The translations under genes were made by a program, and so were the position numbers. From Propionibacteriaceae bacterium (GTDB lineage: Bacteria > Actinomycetota > Actinomycetes > Propionibacteriales > Propionibacteriaceae), in assembly GCA_030544185.1 (NCBI GenBank), contig JAUNRO010000107.1:1-9205 (forward strand): DNA of 9,205 nt, given 5' to 3'. The notes below the pieces were generated by a model that worked only from the letters and a program-made list of their open reading frames with translations, ran no database searches and was not told where the DNA came from. Below are positions 1-6,419 of this stretch, piece by piece. Position 1 is the stretch's first letter. Each line of letters begins with the position of its first letter.

Positions 1-100
1 CTGCAGTCAGGGCGGGCACCCGCGGCGCCGCCGCCCACAGCGACTCGAATCCACCCGAACGGTCGCGAGACGACCGCAGCCCGCGGCGTACGCGTAAGAG
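1..100. other. Short non-coding stretch downstream of pta
   Basis: These 100 bases lie between the window edge and the pta stop codon. I see no convincing gene. The stretch is GC-rich with several short self-complementary runs, the best being the hairpin at 60-76 listed separately. A neighbouring gene may lie beyond the left edge. Confidence 0.5.
60..76 (-). terminator. Possible terminator hairpin after pta
   Basis: The arms CGGTCG (60-65) and CGACCG (71-76) are perfect 6-bp complements around a 5-nt loop, about 25 nt past the pta stop on the minus strand. There is no U-tract, so this is not a classical intrinsic terminator. Actinobacteria often use U-less hairpins, and the position fits the end of the ackA-pta transcript. 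The function is inferred. Confidence 0.3.
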
Positions 101-2233
101 TCAGGCGCCCGCCGGTGCCATCTCCCGCTCGTCCTTCGCCTTCGTGGACTGCTCGGCTTCCCGCGCGGCGGCCTGGATGGCGGTGAGGGCGATCGTGTAT
201 TCGATGTCCTCCACCAGCGCCCCCCGCGACAGGTCGTTCACGGGTGCCGACAGGCCCTGCAGCATCGGGCCGATGCTGATCACGCTGGCGGAGCGCTGGA
301 CTGCCTTATAGGTGGTGTTGCCCGTGTTGAGATCCGGGAACACGAACACGGTGGCGCGACCGGCGACGTCGCTCTCAGGCGCCTTGCTCTTGGCGACCGA
401 GGCTGTGGTCGCGGCGTCGTATTGCAACGGACCGTCGATCAGGATGTCCGGGCGCTTGGCCCGCACGATCTCGGTGGCCTTGGCGACCTTCAGCACGTCC
501 GCGCCCGCACCCGAGGTGCCGGTGGAGAACGAGATCATCGCCACCCGCGGCTCGATGCCGAAGGCCGCCGCGGAGTCGGCCGACTGGATCGCTATGTCCG
601 CGAGTTCTTCGGCATTCGGGTCGGGGTTGATCGCGCAGTCGCCATAGACGACGACGTCATCGGGCAGGCACATGAAAAACACCGACGACACGAGCTTCGC
701 GTCCTTCTTGGTGCCAAGAACCTGCAGCGCGGGGCGAACCGTGTTGGCAGTGGTGTGGACGGCGCCGCTGACGAGGCCGTCGACCTCACCCAGATAGACC
801 ATCATCGTGCCGAGCATGACGCTGTCGGTGAGCTCGTCGCGCGCCTTGATCTCGGTCATCCCGCGGTGCTTGCGGCGCTCGACCAAGGCATCGACATAGC
901 GATGGTCGACCTCGCTCGGATCGATGATCGTGATGCCGTCGGGGATCGACAGGCCACGGCTCGTTGCGGTCGCTTGGACCTCCTCGGGGGTGGCCAGCAG
1001 GATGCAGTCGGCAATGCCCTTGGTGTGGCAGCTGAACGCGGCCTCGACAGTGCGCGGCTCGGCGCCCTCGGGCAGCACGATCCGCTTGCGGGCATGCTGG
1101 GCCCGCGTGGTCAGCTGTCGGCGGAACGCGGCCGGGCTGAGGCGCCGTGGCGCGTCCACCGACGGCAGGCTCTCCAGCCACGACTGATCGAAGGCCATCC
1201 CGAACGTCTCGGTGACGATCCGGGTCCGGTCATCGTCATCGACGGGGATCGCGGTGTCCCGGTCGATCACGCTGTTCACCGCGTCGAACGTGTTCTCGGT
1301 GGTGAGCAGCACCGGCAAGCCGGCGTCGAGAGCGGTCTGGCAGAGCTGACGGACCGCCGGATCGGGGCGTACGCCCGCGGTCATCAGCAGCGCGGCCGGC
1401 TTGATTCCGGTCATTTCCGACAGGCAGACCGCCATGATGGCGTCATGCCGGTCGCCCGGGACGACCGCGAGCACGCCCTCCTCGATGCCGTCGATGCAGC
1501 CGGGGACGCCCTGGGCGAGGATCTGCGTGTTCTTGATGCGCCGGTTCAAATCGCCGGAGTGGATCACTGTCAGGTTGAGGTCCTCGGCGACATCGCGGAC
1601 CCGGGGCCAGGTCGTGTGCGGAGCCTCACGCGCCACGCCTACGAGGCGCAGACCCTCCCGCGCCAAGCCATCCTCCAGCTCGTCCCGGGTTGCATGGTTG
1701 CGGGAGGGGTCGTGGCCGGTGATGAACACGCCGACGACTCGGCTGTCCTCGCCGACCTGATAGAACGAGGCGGCGCCGCCGACTTTGGAGATCAGCGTCT
1801 GCAGCGTCGTCCGCTTCGTGACGCCCGCGATCAAGAGGACTTCGGCGTTGAGTGCTTGGGCGAGGCCGTGGTTGACCCGGCCCGAATAGGTCTGCTCCTC
1901 TGTGGGCAGCACTCCCTCGATGATCACCACGTCGTGGTTGTTGAGCACCTCCTCCGAGGCGGCGAGCACCTTCTCCATCAGGTCGTCGTCCTCACCGCGG
2001 GAGAGGTCGCGCTCGACCTCCTGCACGCTGATGGAATCGGGCACGTCGATGTTGCTGAGCACCCGCTCCATGAGGTCGGCGGTCTGGCCGCCGCGGCCCG
2101 CCACGATCTGAGCCAGCGGTTTCAGATAGCCGACCTTGGCCCCCTGCTCGTCCAGCGCATGGACGAGTCCGAGGCTGGTCGAGGTCAGGTCCGCCTCATG
2201 GTTGGTCGGGATCAACAGGATGCGACGTGCCAT
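101..2233 (-). CDS. pta: Phosphate acetyltransferase, long three-domain form
   Basis: Pta reversibly converts acetyl-CoA plus phosphate to acetyl phosphate plus CoA in the cytoplasm. The 710-aa product aligns along its whole length with the roughly 714-aa E. coli enzyme from memory. An N-terminal P-loop-like (BioD-type) domain covers about 1-215, beginning RRILLIPTNHEADLTS with a degenerate nucleotide loop. A DRTGG-type regulatory domain covers about 220-345, and the catalytic PTA_PTB domain about 365-690. Catalytic-domain signatures are GLVSGAVHTTANT (486-498), STGTSGAG (570-577), DGPLQYDAA (600-608) and FPDLNTGNTTYKA (632-644). S669, R670 and D676 (NDLSRGALVED) match the catalytic Ser309, Arg310 and Asp316 of Methanosarcina Pta. 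A charged tail of about 20 residues (690-710) goes beyond the family end. The ATG sits 2 nt after the ackA stop behind a perfect AGGAGG, so the two are one operon, with ackA first. Confidence 0.98.
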   Translation of the reverse strand: MARRILLIPTNHEADLTSTSLGLVHALDEQGAKVGYLKPLAQIVAGRGGQTADLMERVLSNIDVPDSISVQEVERDLSRGEDDDLMEKVLAASEEVLNNHDVVIIEGVLPTEEQTYSGRVNHGLAQALNAEVLLIAGVTKRTTLQTLISKVGGAASFYQVGEDSRVVGVFITGHDPSRNHATRDELEDGLAREGLRLVGVAREAPHTTWPRVRDVAEDLNLTVIHSGDLNRRIKNTQILAQGVPGCIDGIEEGVLAVVPGDRHDAIMAVCLSEMTGIKPAALLMTAGVRPDPAVRQLCQTALDAGLPVLLTTENTFDAVNSVIDRDTAIPVDDDDRTRIVTETFGMAFDQSWLESLPSVDAPRRLSPAAFRRQLTTRAQHARKRIVLPEGAEPRTVEAAFSCHTKGIADCILLATPEEVQATATSRGLSIPDGITIIDPSEVDHRYVDALVERRKHRGMTEIKARDELTDSVMLGTMMVYLGEVDGLVSGAVHTTANTVRPALQVLGTKKDAKLVSSVFFMCLPDDVVVYGDCAINPDPNAEELADIAIQSADSAAAFGIEPRVAMISFSTGTSGAGADVLKVAKATEIVRAKRPDILIDGPLQYDAATTASVAKSKAPESDVAGRATVFVFPDLNTGNTTYKAVQRSASVISIGPMLQGLSAPVNDLSRGALVEDIEYTIALTAIQAAAREAEQSTKAKDEREMAPAGA

Positions 2234-2235
2234 GG

Positions 2236-3450
2236 TCAGACCTCCTCGGTCTCGAGAGCGGCAAGGCGGTGGGCATCGCGGGCGATGACCAGTTCCTCGT
2301 CGGTCGGCACCACCAGGGCAGTGGCGCGCGATGTGGGCGTGGTGATCGGCCCGGCCTCACCACGGACGGTGTGTTCGTTGGCCTCGGGGTCGAGCTCGAA
2401 CCCGAGGAAGCCCAGCTGCTGCACCACCTGGGCGCGGATCGGCTGGCTGTTCTCACCGATGCCGCCGGTGAACACCACCACATCGAGGCCGCCGAGCGGG
2501 ACGGCGAGCGCCGCGATGTATTTCGCGAGGCGATAGCAAAACACCTCGATCGCCAGCGTGGCCTGCTCGGAGCCGCCCACAGCCGCCTCGACGAGCTCGC
2601 GCATGTCGTTGCTCAGCTCGGACAACCCCAACAGCCCGCTGCGCTTGTTGAGGTCGCCGGTGATCGCTGCGATGTCGGCGCCGGTCTGGTCGGCCACGTA
2701 TTCAAGGATGCCCGGATCCAGGTCGCCGGACCGGGTCCCCATGACAAGTCCTTCGAGTGGGGTGAGGCCCATCGACGTGTCGACGCTCACGCCGTCGCGG
2801 ATCGCGGCGAGGCTGGAGCCGTTGCCGAGGTGTGCGGTGACCATCTTCAGGTCCGCGAGCGGGCGGCCGAGTTGCTCCGCTGCGACGGCGGACACATAGA
2901 GATGACTGGTGCCGTGGAAGCCATAGCGACGCACGCCCAGATCGGCGTACCACTGAGGCGGGACCGCGTAGCGATAAGCGACCGCAGGCATCGTCTGGTG
3001 GAACGCGGTATCGAAGACGCCGACCTGCGGAACATCCGGCAGCGCCTCCTGGGCGGCCTCGACGCCGAGCAGGTTGGCTGGATTGTGGAGCGGGGCGAGC
3101 GGGCTGATCCGGCGGATCTCCTCGATCGCGGCCTCATCCAGCACGGCGGAGTCATCGAACACGTCGCCGCCGTGGGCGACGCGGTGGCCGACCGCGGCGA
3201 TCGTGATGTCGTTGGCGCTCTGCCAGTCGCCGAGCTCGTCGAGGATGCGCGTGAGCACACCCCTGTGATCGGTCTCGGTCAGGTCGCTGATCGTCTGGGG
3301 GCCTTCGGGAAACTTGATCGTGGCGGTGGCGTCGGGGGTGCCGACACGTTCAGCGAGTCCGTTCAACAAGCGGGTTCTGGTCTTCGGGTCATAGAGCGCG
3401 AACTTGACCGACGAACTGCCGCAGTTGAGAACGAGTACTGCTTGGGTCAC
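2236..3450 (-). CDS. ackA: Acetate kinase
   Basis: AckA transfers phosphate from acetyl phosphate to ADP, giving acetate and ATP (reversible), and is the partner of Pta in overflow or fermentative acetate metabolism and in acetate uptake. The length of 404 aa is normal for this ASKHA-fold enzyme. Family residues are in place: N9 with GSSS 11-14 (VLNCGSSSVKF), R90 (GHRVAHGG 88-95), H122, D147 (FDTAFH), H179 (GFHGTSH), N210 (HLGNGSS), R240 (GTRSGDLDP) and E386. These correspond to Methanosarcina AckA N7, R91, H123, D148, H180, N211, R241 and E384. The start is GTG at 3450, chosen because GAAAGG lies 6 nt upstream and because the first residues MTQAVLVLNCGSSS fit the family's N-terminus. It is the first gene of ackA-pta and is divergent from lysC. 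Confidence 0.98.
   Translation of the reverse strand: MTQAVLVLNCGSSSVKFALYDPKTRTRLLNGLAERVGTPDATATIKFPEGPQTISDLTETDHRGVLTRILDELGDWQSANDITIAAVGHRVAHGGDVFDDSAVLDEAAIEEIRRISPLAPLHNPANLLGVEAAQEALPDVPQVGVFDTAFHQTMPAVAYRYAVPPQWYADLGVRRYGFHGTSHLYVSAVAAEQLGRPLADLKMVTAHLGNGSSLAAIRDGVSVDTSMGLTPLEGLVMGTRSGDLDPGILEYVADQTGADIAAITGDLNKRSGLLGLSELSNDMRELVEAAVGGSEQATLAIEVFCYRLAKYIAALAVPLGGLDVVVFTGGIGENSQPIRAQVVQQLGFLGFELDPEANEHTVRGEAGPITTPTSRATALVVPTDEELVIARDAHRLAALETEEV
2241..2246 (-). promoter_or_regulatory. Strong ribosome binding site of pta
   Basis: A perfect AGGAGG on the minus strand lies 7 nt before the pta ATG and inside the last codons of ackA. It fixes the pta start and suggests pta is translated efficiently from the shared ackA-pta message. 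Confidence 0.85.
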
Positions 3451-3456
3451 AGCCGA

Positions 3457-3462
3457 CCTTTC
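3457..3462 (-). promoter_or_regulatory. Ribosome binding site deciding the ackA GTG start
   Basis: GAAAGG on the minus strand, 6 nt before GTG 3450. An ATG slightly upstream (TCGATG region) is in another frame and runs into a stop at the ackA start, so GTG is the only sensible start. Confidence 0.7.
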
Positions 3463-3526
3463 GACATCGATCGGCAGGCTGCAGAACCGCTCCGCCGATG
3501 GACCTGTCGATTCACCTCAGAGCTTA

Positions 3527-3542
3527 CCGGCGAGTACGCCGG
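3527..3542. repeat. Perfect inverted repeat CCGGCG-N4-CGCCGG
   Basis: Two perfect 6-bp arms flank AGTA in the ackA/lysC divergent region, about 77 nt upstream of the ackA start. It could be a dimeric-regulator operator or an RNA hairpin in the ackA leader. The high GC of the background raises the chance of coincidence. Confidence 0.4.
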
Positions 3543-3545
3543 GTC

Positions 3546-3569
3546 TCCGGGTGGGTTCCGTGACCCGGA
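3546..3569. repeat. Perfect inverted repeat TCCGGGT-N10-ACCCGGA
   Basis: Seven-base arms at 3546-3552 and 3563-3569 are separated by 10 nt, 3 bp after the neighbouring dyad. A second, overlapping dyad GTTCC-N7-GGAAC (3555-3559 and 3567-3571) shares the right arm, so two alternative pairings are possible. Operator or alternative RNA structure are both inferences. Confidence 0.4.
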
Positions 3570-3703
3570 ACATTGCGCGGCGCAGAGTTTCTCGGGGTGT
3601 CGGCAATCGTTCGCCGGAAGTTCATTGACTGGTCTCCCGACGGAATGGCGCGGGCATGGTGGTGCGCCGGTGGGCATTAGGGTGTTCCCCGGAGTCCTGA
3701 CGT

Positions 3704-3709
3704 GAGGAG
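3704..3709 (+). promoter_or_regulatory. Ribosome binding site deciding the lysC start
   Basis: GAGGAG ends 4 nt before GTG 3714. The alternative GTG at 3702 overlaps this site and would add only four residues, so 3714 is preferred. Confidence 0.75.
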
Positions 3710-3713
3710 AAAC

Positions 3714-5003
3714 GTGAGCCGCGTAGTCCAGAAGTTCGGTGGATCATCGGTCGCCGACGCCGACAGCATCAAGCGTGTCGCGAAGCGGGTCATGGCCACC
3801 AAACAGTCCGGCAAGGACGTCGTCGTGGTCATCTCTGCGATGGGCGACACCACCGATGACCTGTTGGACCTGGCGCTCCAGGTCTCCCCGATGCCCGCAC
3901 CGCGGGAACTGGACATGCTCCTCACCACCGGCGAGCGCCAGAGTGCGGCGCTGCTGGCGATGGCGCTGCATGACCTCGGTGTGGAGGCGCGGTCCTATAC
4001 GGGCTCGCAGGCCGGGGTGATCACCACCGGCAAGCACGGTGACGCCCGCATCATCGACATCACCCCGGGCCGCGTCCACACCTCGCTCGACGAGGGCAAC
4101 ATCGTGATCGTCGCTGGTTTCCAAGGCGTGTCCCAGGACACCAAGGACGTCACCACCCTCGGCCGCGGCGCCTCCGACACGACGGCCGTTGCCCTGGCCG
4201 CGGCACTGGGGGCGGACTACTGCGAGATCTATACCGACGTTGACGGCATCTTCACCGCCGATCCCCGCATTGCGACCAAGGCCCGCCAGATCCCGGAGAT
4301 CTCCTATGAGGAGATGATGGAGCTGGCCGCCTCCGGCGCGAAAGTGCTGCACCTGCGCTGCGTGGAATATGCCCGACGCGAGAACGTGCCGATCCACGTG
4401 CGCTCCTCCTTCTCCGAACGCCCCGGCACCTGGGTCAAGGACCTGGCCGACATCACTCCTGCGACCGACATGGAAGGCAACCCGATGGAACAGCCGCTGA
4501 TCTCCGGCGTGGCCCACACCCTCAGCGAGGCCCAGATCACAATTGTCGGCGTGCCCGACCAGGTCGGCGAGGCGGCCCGGATCTTCGACGCGATCGCCGC
4601 CGCCGGCATCAATATCGACACGATCGTGCAGAACGTGTCGCGCATCTCGAGCAATCGCACCGACATCTCGTTCACCCTGGCCAAGGCCGACGCCCGGACC
4701 GCGATGGAGACACTCTCCGACATCAAGGAGGCCGTCGGCTTCCAGGACCTGCTCTTCGACGACCAGATCGGCAAGGTCAGCGTTATCGGCGTCGGCATGA
4801 AGTCCCACCCTGGCGTGACCGCCCGCTTCTTCCGCGCGCTCGCGGATGCCGGGGTCAACCTCGGCATGATCTCCACCTCCGAGATTCGCATCTCCGTCGT
4901 CGTCGACGCCGGCTCGGTCGAGCAGGCCGTGCAGGCCGCCCACGCTGCCTTCGGTCTCGACGCCGACGGCGAGGCCGTCGTTTATGCGGGGACCGGTCGC
5001 TGA
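3714..5003 (+). CDS. lysC: Aspartate kinase (aspartokinase), alpha/beta type
   Basis: Phosphorylates aspartate with ATP to aspartyl phosphate, the first step toward lysine, diaminopimelate, threonine and methionine. From GTG 3714 it is 429 aa, against about 421 in Mycobacterium and Corynebacterium. The kinase domain (about 1-245) has KFGGSSV (7-13), [12 protein letters not shown] (147-158; the usual GRGGSDTTA has Gly where Ala153 stands) and [12 protein letters not shown] (174-185). Two ACT domains follow (about 268-340 and 350-425), ending in the family tail VYAGTGR. Residues aligned with C. glutamicum feedback positions A279, S301, T308 and T311 are A287, S309, T316 and S319; only the last differs, conservatively. 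Inhibition by lysine plus threonine is therefore likely, by inference. M258 lies exactly where the C. glutamicum beta subunit starts. asd does not follow; instead the stop overlaps the next membrane-protein gene. Confidence 0.98.
   Translation: MSRVVQKFGGSSVADADSIKRVAKRVMATKQSGKDVVVVISAMGDTTDDLLDLALQVSPMPAPRELDMLLTTGERQSAALLAMALHDLGVEARSYTGSQAGVITTGKHGDARIIDITPGRVHTSLDEGNIVIVAGFQGVSQDTKDVTTLGRGASDTTAVALAAALGADYCEIYTDVDGIFTADPRIATKARQIPEISYEEMMELAASGAKVLHLRCVEYARRENVPIHVRSSFSERPGTWVKDLADITPATDMEGNPMEQPLISGVAHTLSEAQITIVGVPDQVGEAARIFDAIAAAGINIDTIVQNVSRISSNRTDISFTLAKADARTAMETLSDIKEAVGFQDLLFDDQIGKVSVIGVGMKSHPGVTARFFRALADAGVNLGMISTSEIRISVVVDAGSVEQAVQAAHAAFGLDADGEAVVYAGTGR
4472..4477 (+). promoter_or_regulatory. 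Internal Shine-Dalgarno-like site inside lysC
   Basis: GGAAGG lies 7 nt before the in-frame ATG at 4485 (codon 258). That ATG would give a 172-aa C-terminal product, the same length as the separately translated beta subunit of C. glutamicum aspartokinase. Use of the site is inferred. Confidence 0.5.
4485..5003 (+). CDS. Probable aspartokinase beta subunit (internal start in lysC)
   Basis: An in-frame ATG at codon 258 of lysC would yield a 172-aa protein containing only the two ACT domains. It begins [11 protein letters not shown], aligned with the MEEAVLTGVA start of the C. glutamicum beta chain. In that family alpha and beta form an alpha2-beta2 complex, and lysine and threonine bind at the ACT interfaces. 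GGAAGG lies 7 nt upstream. M253 (ATG 4470) is a second candidate start with poorer spacing. The evidence is alignment from memory plus the SD-like sequence; no expression data can be seen. Confidence 0.55.
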   Translation: MEQPLISGVAHTLSEAQITIVGVPDQVGEAARIFDAIAAAGINIDTIVQNVSRISSNRTDISFTLAKADARTAMETLSDIKEAVGFQDLLFDDQIGKVSVIGVGMKSHPGVTARFFRALADAGVNLGMISTSEIRISVVVDAGSVEQAVQAAHAAFGLDADGEAVVYAGTGR

Positions 5004-5404
5004 TGTCGGCTGTCGGTTTTGGCGGCATCTCAGCGGTGGTGAACACTCTCCTGCTGCTGGGCCTGATCGGGATCGGCATCTTCGGCATCGTGCGCACGAG
5101 CGGGCGTACGCGCGCCCTGGTTGCCGGCGGCATCGGCGCGCTGGTGCTGTCCCGGCTGCTGGGAATAATCGTGCCGATCTTCACGGGGTTATTCACATCC
5201 TCGACGGGGAGCAGTCTGGGGATCTATCTGGCGTTCAATGTGATCGGTGGCCTGATCACTTTGGCCGGCATCCTGCTGCTCGTGCTCGCCGCTGTTCGGC
5301 GCCGCGAAGCGGCGCACTATCCCAACGCGGGCAACCTCTATGCGCCTGGCGGTCCTGGCGGTCCTGGTTATCCGGGAGGCCCGCCGCCCGGCGGCTGGCA
5401 GTGA
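5003..5404 (+). CDS. Small 3-TM membrane protein with Gly/Pro-rich tail, lysC-coupled
   Basis: Unrecognised 133-aa membrane protein. Hydrophobic segments lie at about 11-30, 39-64 and 72-97. Arginines (R31, R35, R37) sit between TM1 and TM2 and RRRE follows TM3, which by the positive-inside rule places the N-terminus outside and the C-terminus in the cytoplasm. The tail from 108 is rich in Gly and Pro (APGGPGGPGYPGGPPPGGWQ), a low-complexity ending common in actinobacterial membrane proteins. Its ATG overlaps the lysC stop (TGATG), with no strong SD of its own, so translation is probably coupled to lysC. RALVAGG (37-43) recurs in the next gene (36-42) at the same place, TM2 entry, suggesting tandem duplication. 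No catalytic motif is visible and the function is unknown. Confidence 0.85.
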   Translation: MSAVGFGGISAVVNTLLLLGLIGIGIFGIVRTSGRTRALVAGGIGALVLSRLLGIIVPIFTGLFTSSTGSSLGIYLAFNVIGGLITLAGILLLVLAAVRRREAAHYPNAGNLYAPGGPGGPGYPGGPPPGGWQ

Positions 5405-5425
5405 CCGCCTGACCCACACCTGGCC

Positions 5426-5800
5426 ATGGACTATCACTATGACGCCCTGCAAGCCGTGTTCGACGGCTGGATCGTGGTGCTCATGGTGGCGCTCACGGTG
5501 ATCGCAGTCCTGCGATTGCGGGGCATCCGGCGGGCGCTGGTGGCCGGTGGATTCGGGATCTGCGCGCTCGCGACCGTGCTGTGGTTGCCCATGGTCGGCG
5601 CGGTCGTGCTGGCGCCGCTGTTCCACGTGGTCGGACCGGACGTGGTGTGGCACATCCCGACGTTTCCGTGGCTGATCGGCATCGCGCTCGTCGCGATCGG
5701 CATCTTCTGGCCCGTGGCGAGCGCACCGCCCAGCGCCCAACCCGCATTCCCGCCGCCGTCGGCACATCCGGACTTCGCACCGCGGGGGGAAACGCCATGA
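5426..5800 (+). CDS. Small 3-TM membrane protein with Pro-rich tail (second of three)
   Basis: Unrecognised 124-aa membrane protein. Hydrophobic segments lie at about 12-29, 37-62 and 80-98, with a basic stretch RLRGIRR (30-36) between TM1 and TM2 and a Pro/Ala-rich tail from 100 on. The layout copies the preceding protein (TM, Arg-rich turn, RALVAGG at TM2, outer loop, TM3, low-complexity tail), although the loop and TM3 have diverged. It starts at ATG 5426, 21 nt after the previous stop and in the same reading frame. No good SD is visible, so coupling or re-initiation is likely. The tail carries no TM3-flanking arginines apart from R120, so topology is less sure. The end overlaps the next gene by ATGA. 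Function unknown. Confidence 0.8.
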   Translation: MDYHYDALQAVFDGWIVVLMVALTVIAVLRLRGIRRALVAGGFGICALATVLWLPMVGAVVLAPLFHVVGPDVVWHIPTFPWLIGIALVAIGIFWPVASAPPSAQPAFPPPSAHPDFAPRGETP

Positions 5801-6105
5801 GCAGCTTGGTGATCATGACCGGCACGGGCATCGTGCTCACGTTGCTGGCGCTGATCGGCGTGATCCGGTTGCGCGGCCCGGTGCAGGTGATGTTCGCTCT
5901 CGGGATGCTGTGCCTCGCCGCGACGTGGTTCATCCCGGTCGTGCTGTCGATCCTGTTGCAGTCGGGCATGAACGCCCTGCCTTGGCCGGCGAACGCGGTG
6001 GTCAATGTGGTCCTGCATTCGATCGGCGGGGGGCTCCTGCTGTTCGCGGCGCTCAGCCGGGGTCGGGGTGAGGGCGCCGCGGGTGCAAGGACGCGGGCTG
6101 GTTAG
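5797..6105 (+). CDS. Small 3-TM membrane protein (third of three)
   Basis: Unrecognised 102-aa membrane protein. Hydrophobic segments lie at about 4-23, 30-55 and 67-87, with a short basic tail (SRGRGEGAAGARTR). IRLRG (23-27) between TM1 and TM2 matches LRLRG (29-33) of the preceding protein, supporting a shared origin; it lacks the RALVAGG of the other two. I chose ATG 5797, which overlaps the upstream stop as ATGA and has a G-rich SD-like run (5784-5790) 6 nt upstream. The frame is open further upstream to 5581, but that part is antiparallel in character to the real gene in the other frame and gives no membrane-like continuation. The stop TAG overlaps the stop of the converging gene. Function unknown. 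Confidence 0.75.
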   Translation: MSSLVIMTGTGIVLTLLALIGVIRLRGPVQVMFALGMLCLAATWFIPVVLSILLQSGMNALPWPANAVVNVVLHSIGGGLLLFAALSRGRGEGAAGARTRAG

Positions 6106-6419
6106 CCACCTCCTCCCGCGGACCAGATGTCGTTCAGCATCTCGATCGCCTCAGCCCGGCTCAGTGCTTTCACCTCTGACTCGGGCATGCCATGGGCCAG
6201 CAACTGCGCGATGACGCCAGCGGGGATTGGCGACGTGGCGTCTTCTGCTCGACCGCCGCGTTCCGGGGTGACCCGATCCCGGACGCAGCGCCAGAATTCC
6301 GCCTCGGAAACATCGAGCTGGTCGCGCAGGATGTGGCCCCAGAGGCTTGGCCCGTAAGTATCGCGGTTTGGCGGATGGGAGATTCGCGTACGGAGGATCT
6401 GCCCGTCGTCGAGCACCAA
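6102..6419 (-). CDS. Uncharacterised small protein with unclear start
   Basis: From GTG 6419 the product is 105 aa, soluble, with no signal or TM segment. The middle has a protein-like, rather conserved-looking stretch (LRTRISHPPNRDTYGPSLWGHILRDQL, about 9-35), followed by SEAEFWRCVRDR, a Pro/Gly linker and an acidic helical end, SRAEAIEMLNDIW. I believe related actinobacterial hypothetical proteins exist, but I cannot name a family with confidence. The same frame stays open upstream to 6506 and encodes SGSYTWNARGKRGHHVTFEL, which reads as genuine protein, yet this part has no ATG, GTG or TTG until TTG 6422/GTG 6419. A CTG at 6488 is the only near-start. GTG 6419 has no SD. Either a rare start or N-terminal decay is possible. 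It is divergent from the BTAD regulator. Confidence 0.6.
   Translation of the reverse strand: MVLDDGQILRTRISHPPNRDTYGPSLWGHILRDQLDVSEAEFWRCVRDRVTPERGGRAEDATSPIPAGVIAQLLAHGMPESEVKALSRAEAIEMLNDIWSAGGGG

Larger units (their letters stand above)
3451..3713. promoter_or_regulatory. Divergent control region between ackA-pta and lysC
   Basis: This 263-bp non-coding region must hold the promoters of both ackA-pta (leftward) and lysC (rightward). I see no textbook -35/-10 pair. Weak possible -10 hexamers are TAAGCT on the minus strand (3521-3526) and TAGGGT on the plus strand (3678-3683). TTGACT at 3625-3630 resembles a -35 but has no -10 at the right distance. Two perfect dyads (3527-3542 and 3546-3569) and a 20-bp-spaced GGGCAT pair (3652, 3672) are the only ordered elements. 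No leader peptide, riboswitch fold or T-box could be supported. Confidence 0.5.

Noticed and set aside
422..2536. Very long plus-strand open frame (704 codons) opposite pta and the end of ackA
   Set aside because: It is antisense to two certain genes, its translation is rich in His, Arg, Asp and Gly with no domain, and such open antisense frames arise routinely from GC-rich codon use.
2227..3705. Plus-strand open frame (492 codons) opposite ackA
   Set aside because: It is antisense to a fully conserved ackA, has no recognisable domain, and is compositionally a shadow.
3702..3713. Upstream GTG start for lysC
   Set aside because: It overlaps the GAGGAG ribosome site and would add only four residues not found in family members; GTG 3714 is better placed.
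3744..4943. Minus-strand open frame (399 codons) opposite lysC
   Set aside because: It has Gly/Asp/His/Val-rich shadow composition and lies over a complete lysC with all motifs in the other strand.
5402..5428. Stop readthrough fusing the first two membrane proteins, which share a frame
   Set aside because: Same-frame spacing has a one-in-three chance, the intervening seven codons look non-coding, and no readthrough context is evident.
5784..5800. Programmed -1 frameshift (G6 run, GGGAAAC heptamer) joining the second and third membrane proteins
   Set aside because: GGGAAAC is in the wrong phase for slippage from the upstream frame, and the ATGA overlap with an SD-like G-run already explains translation of the third gene.
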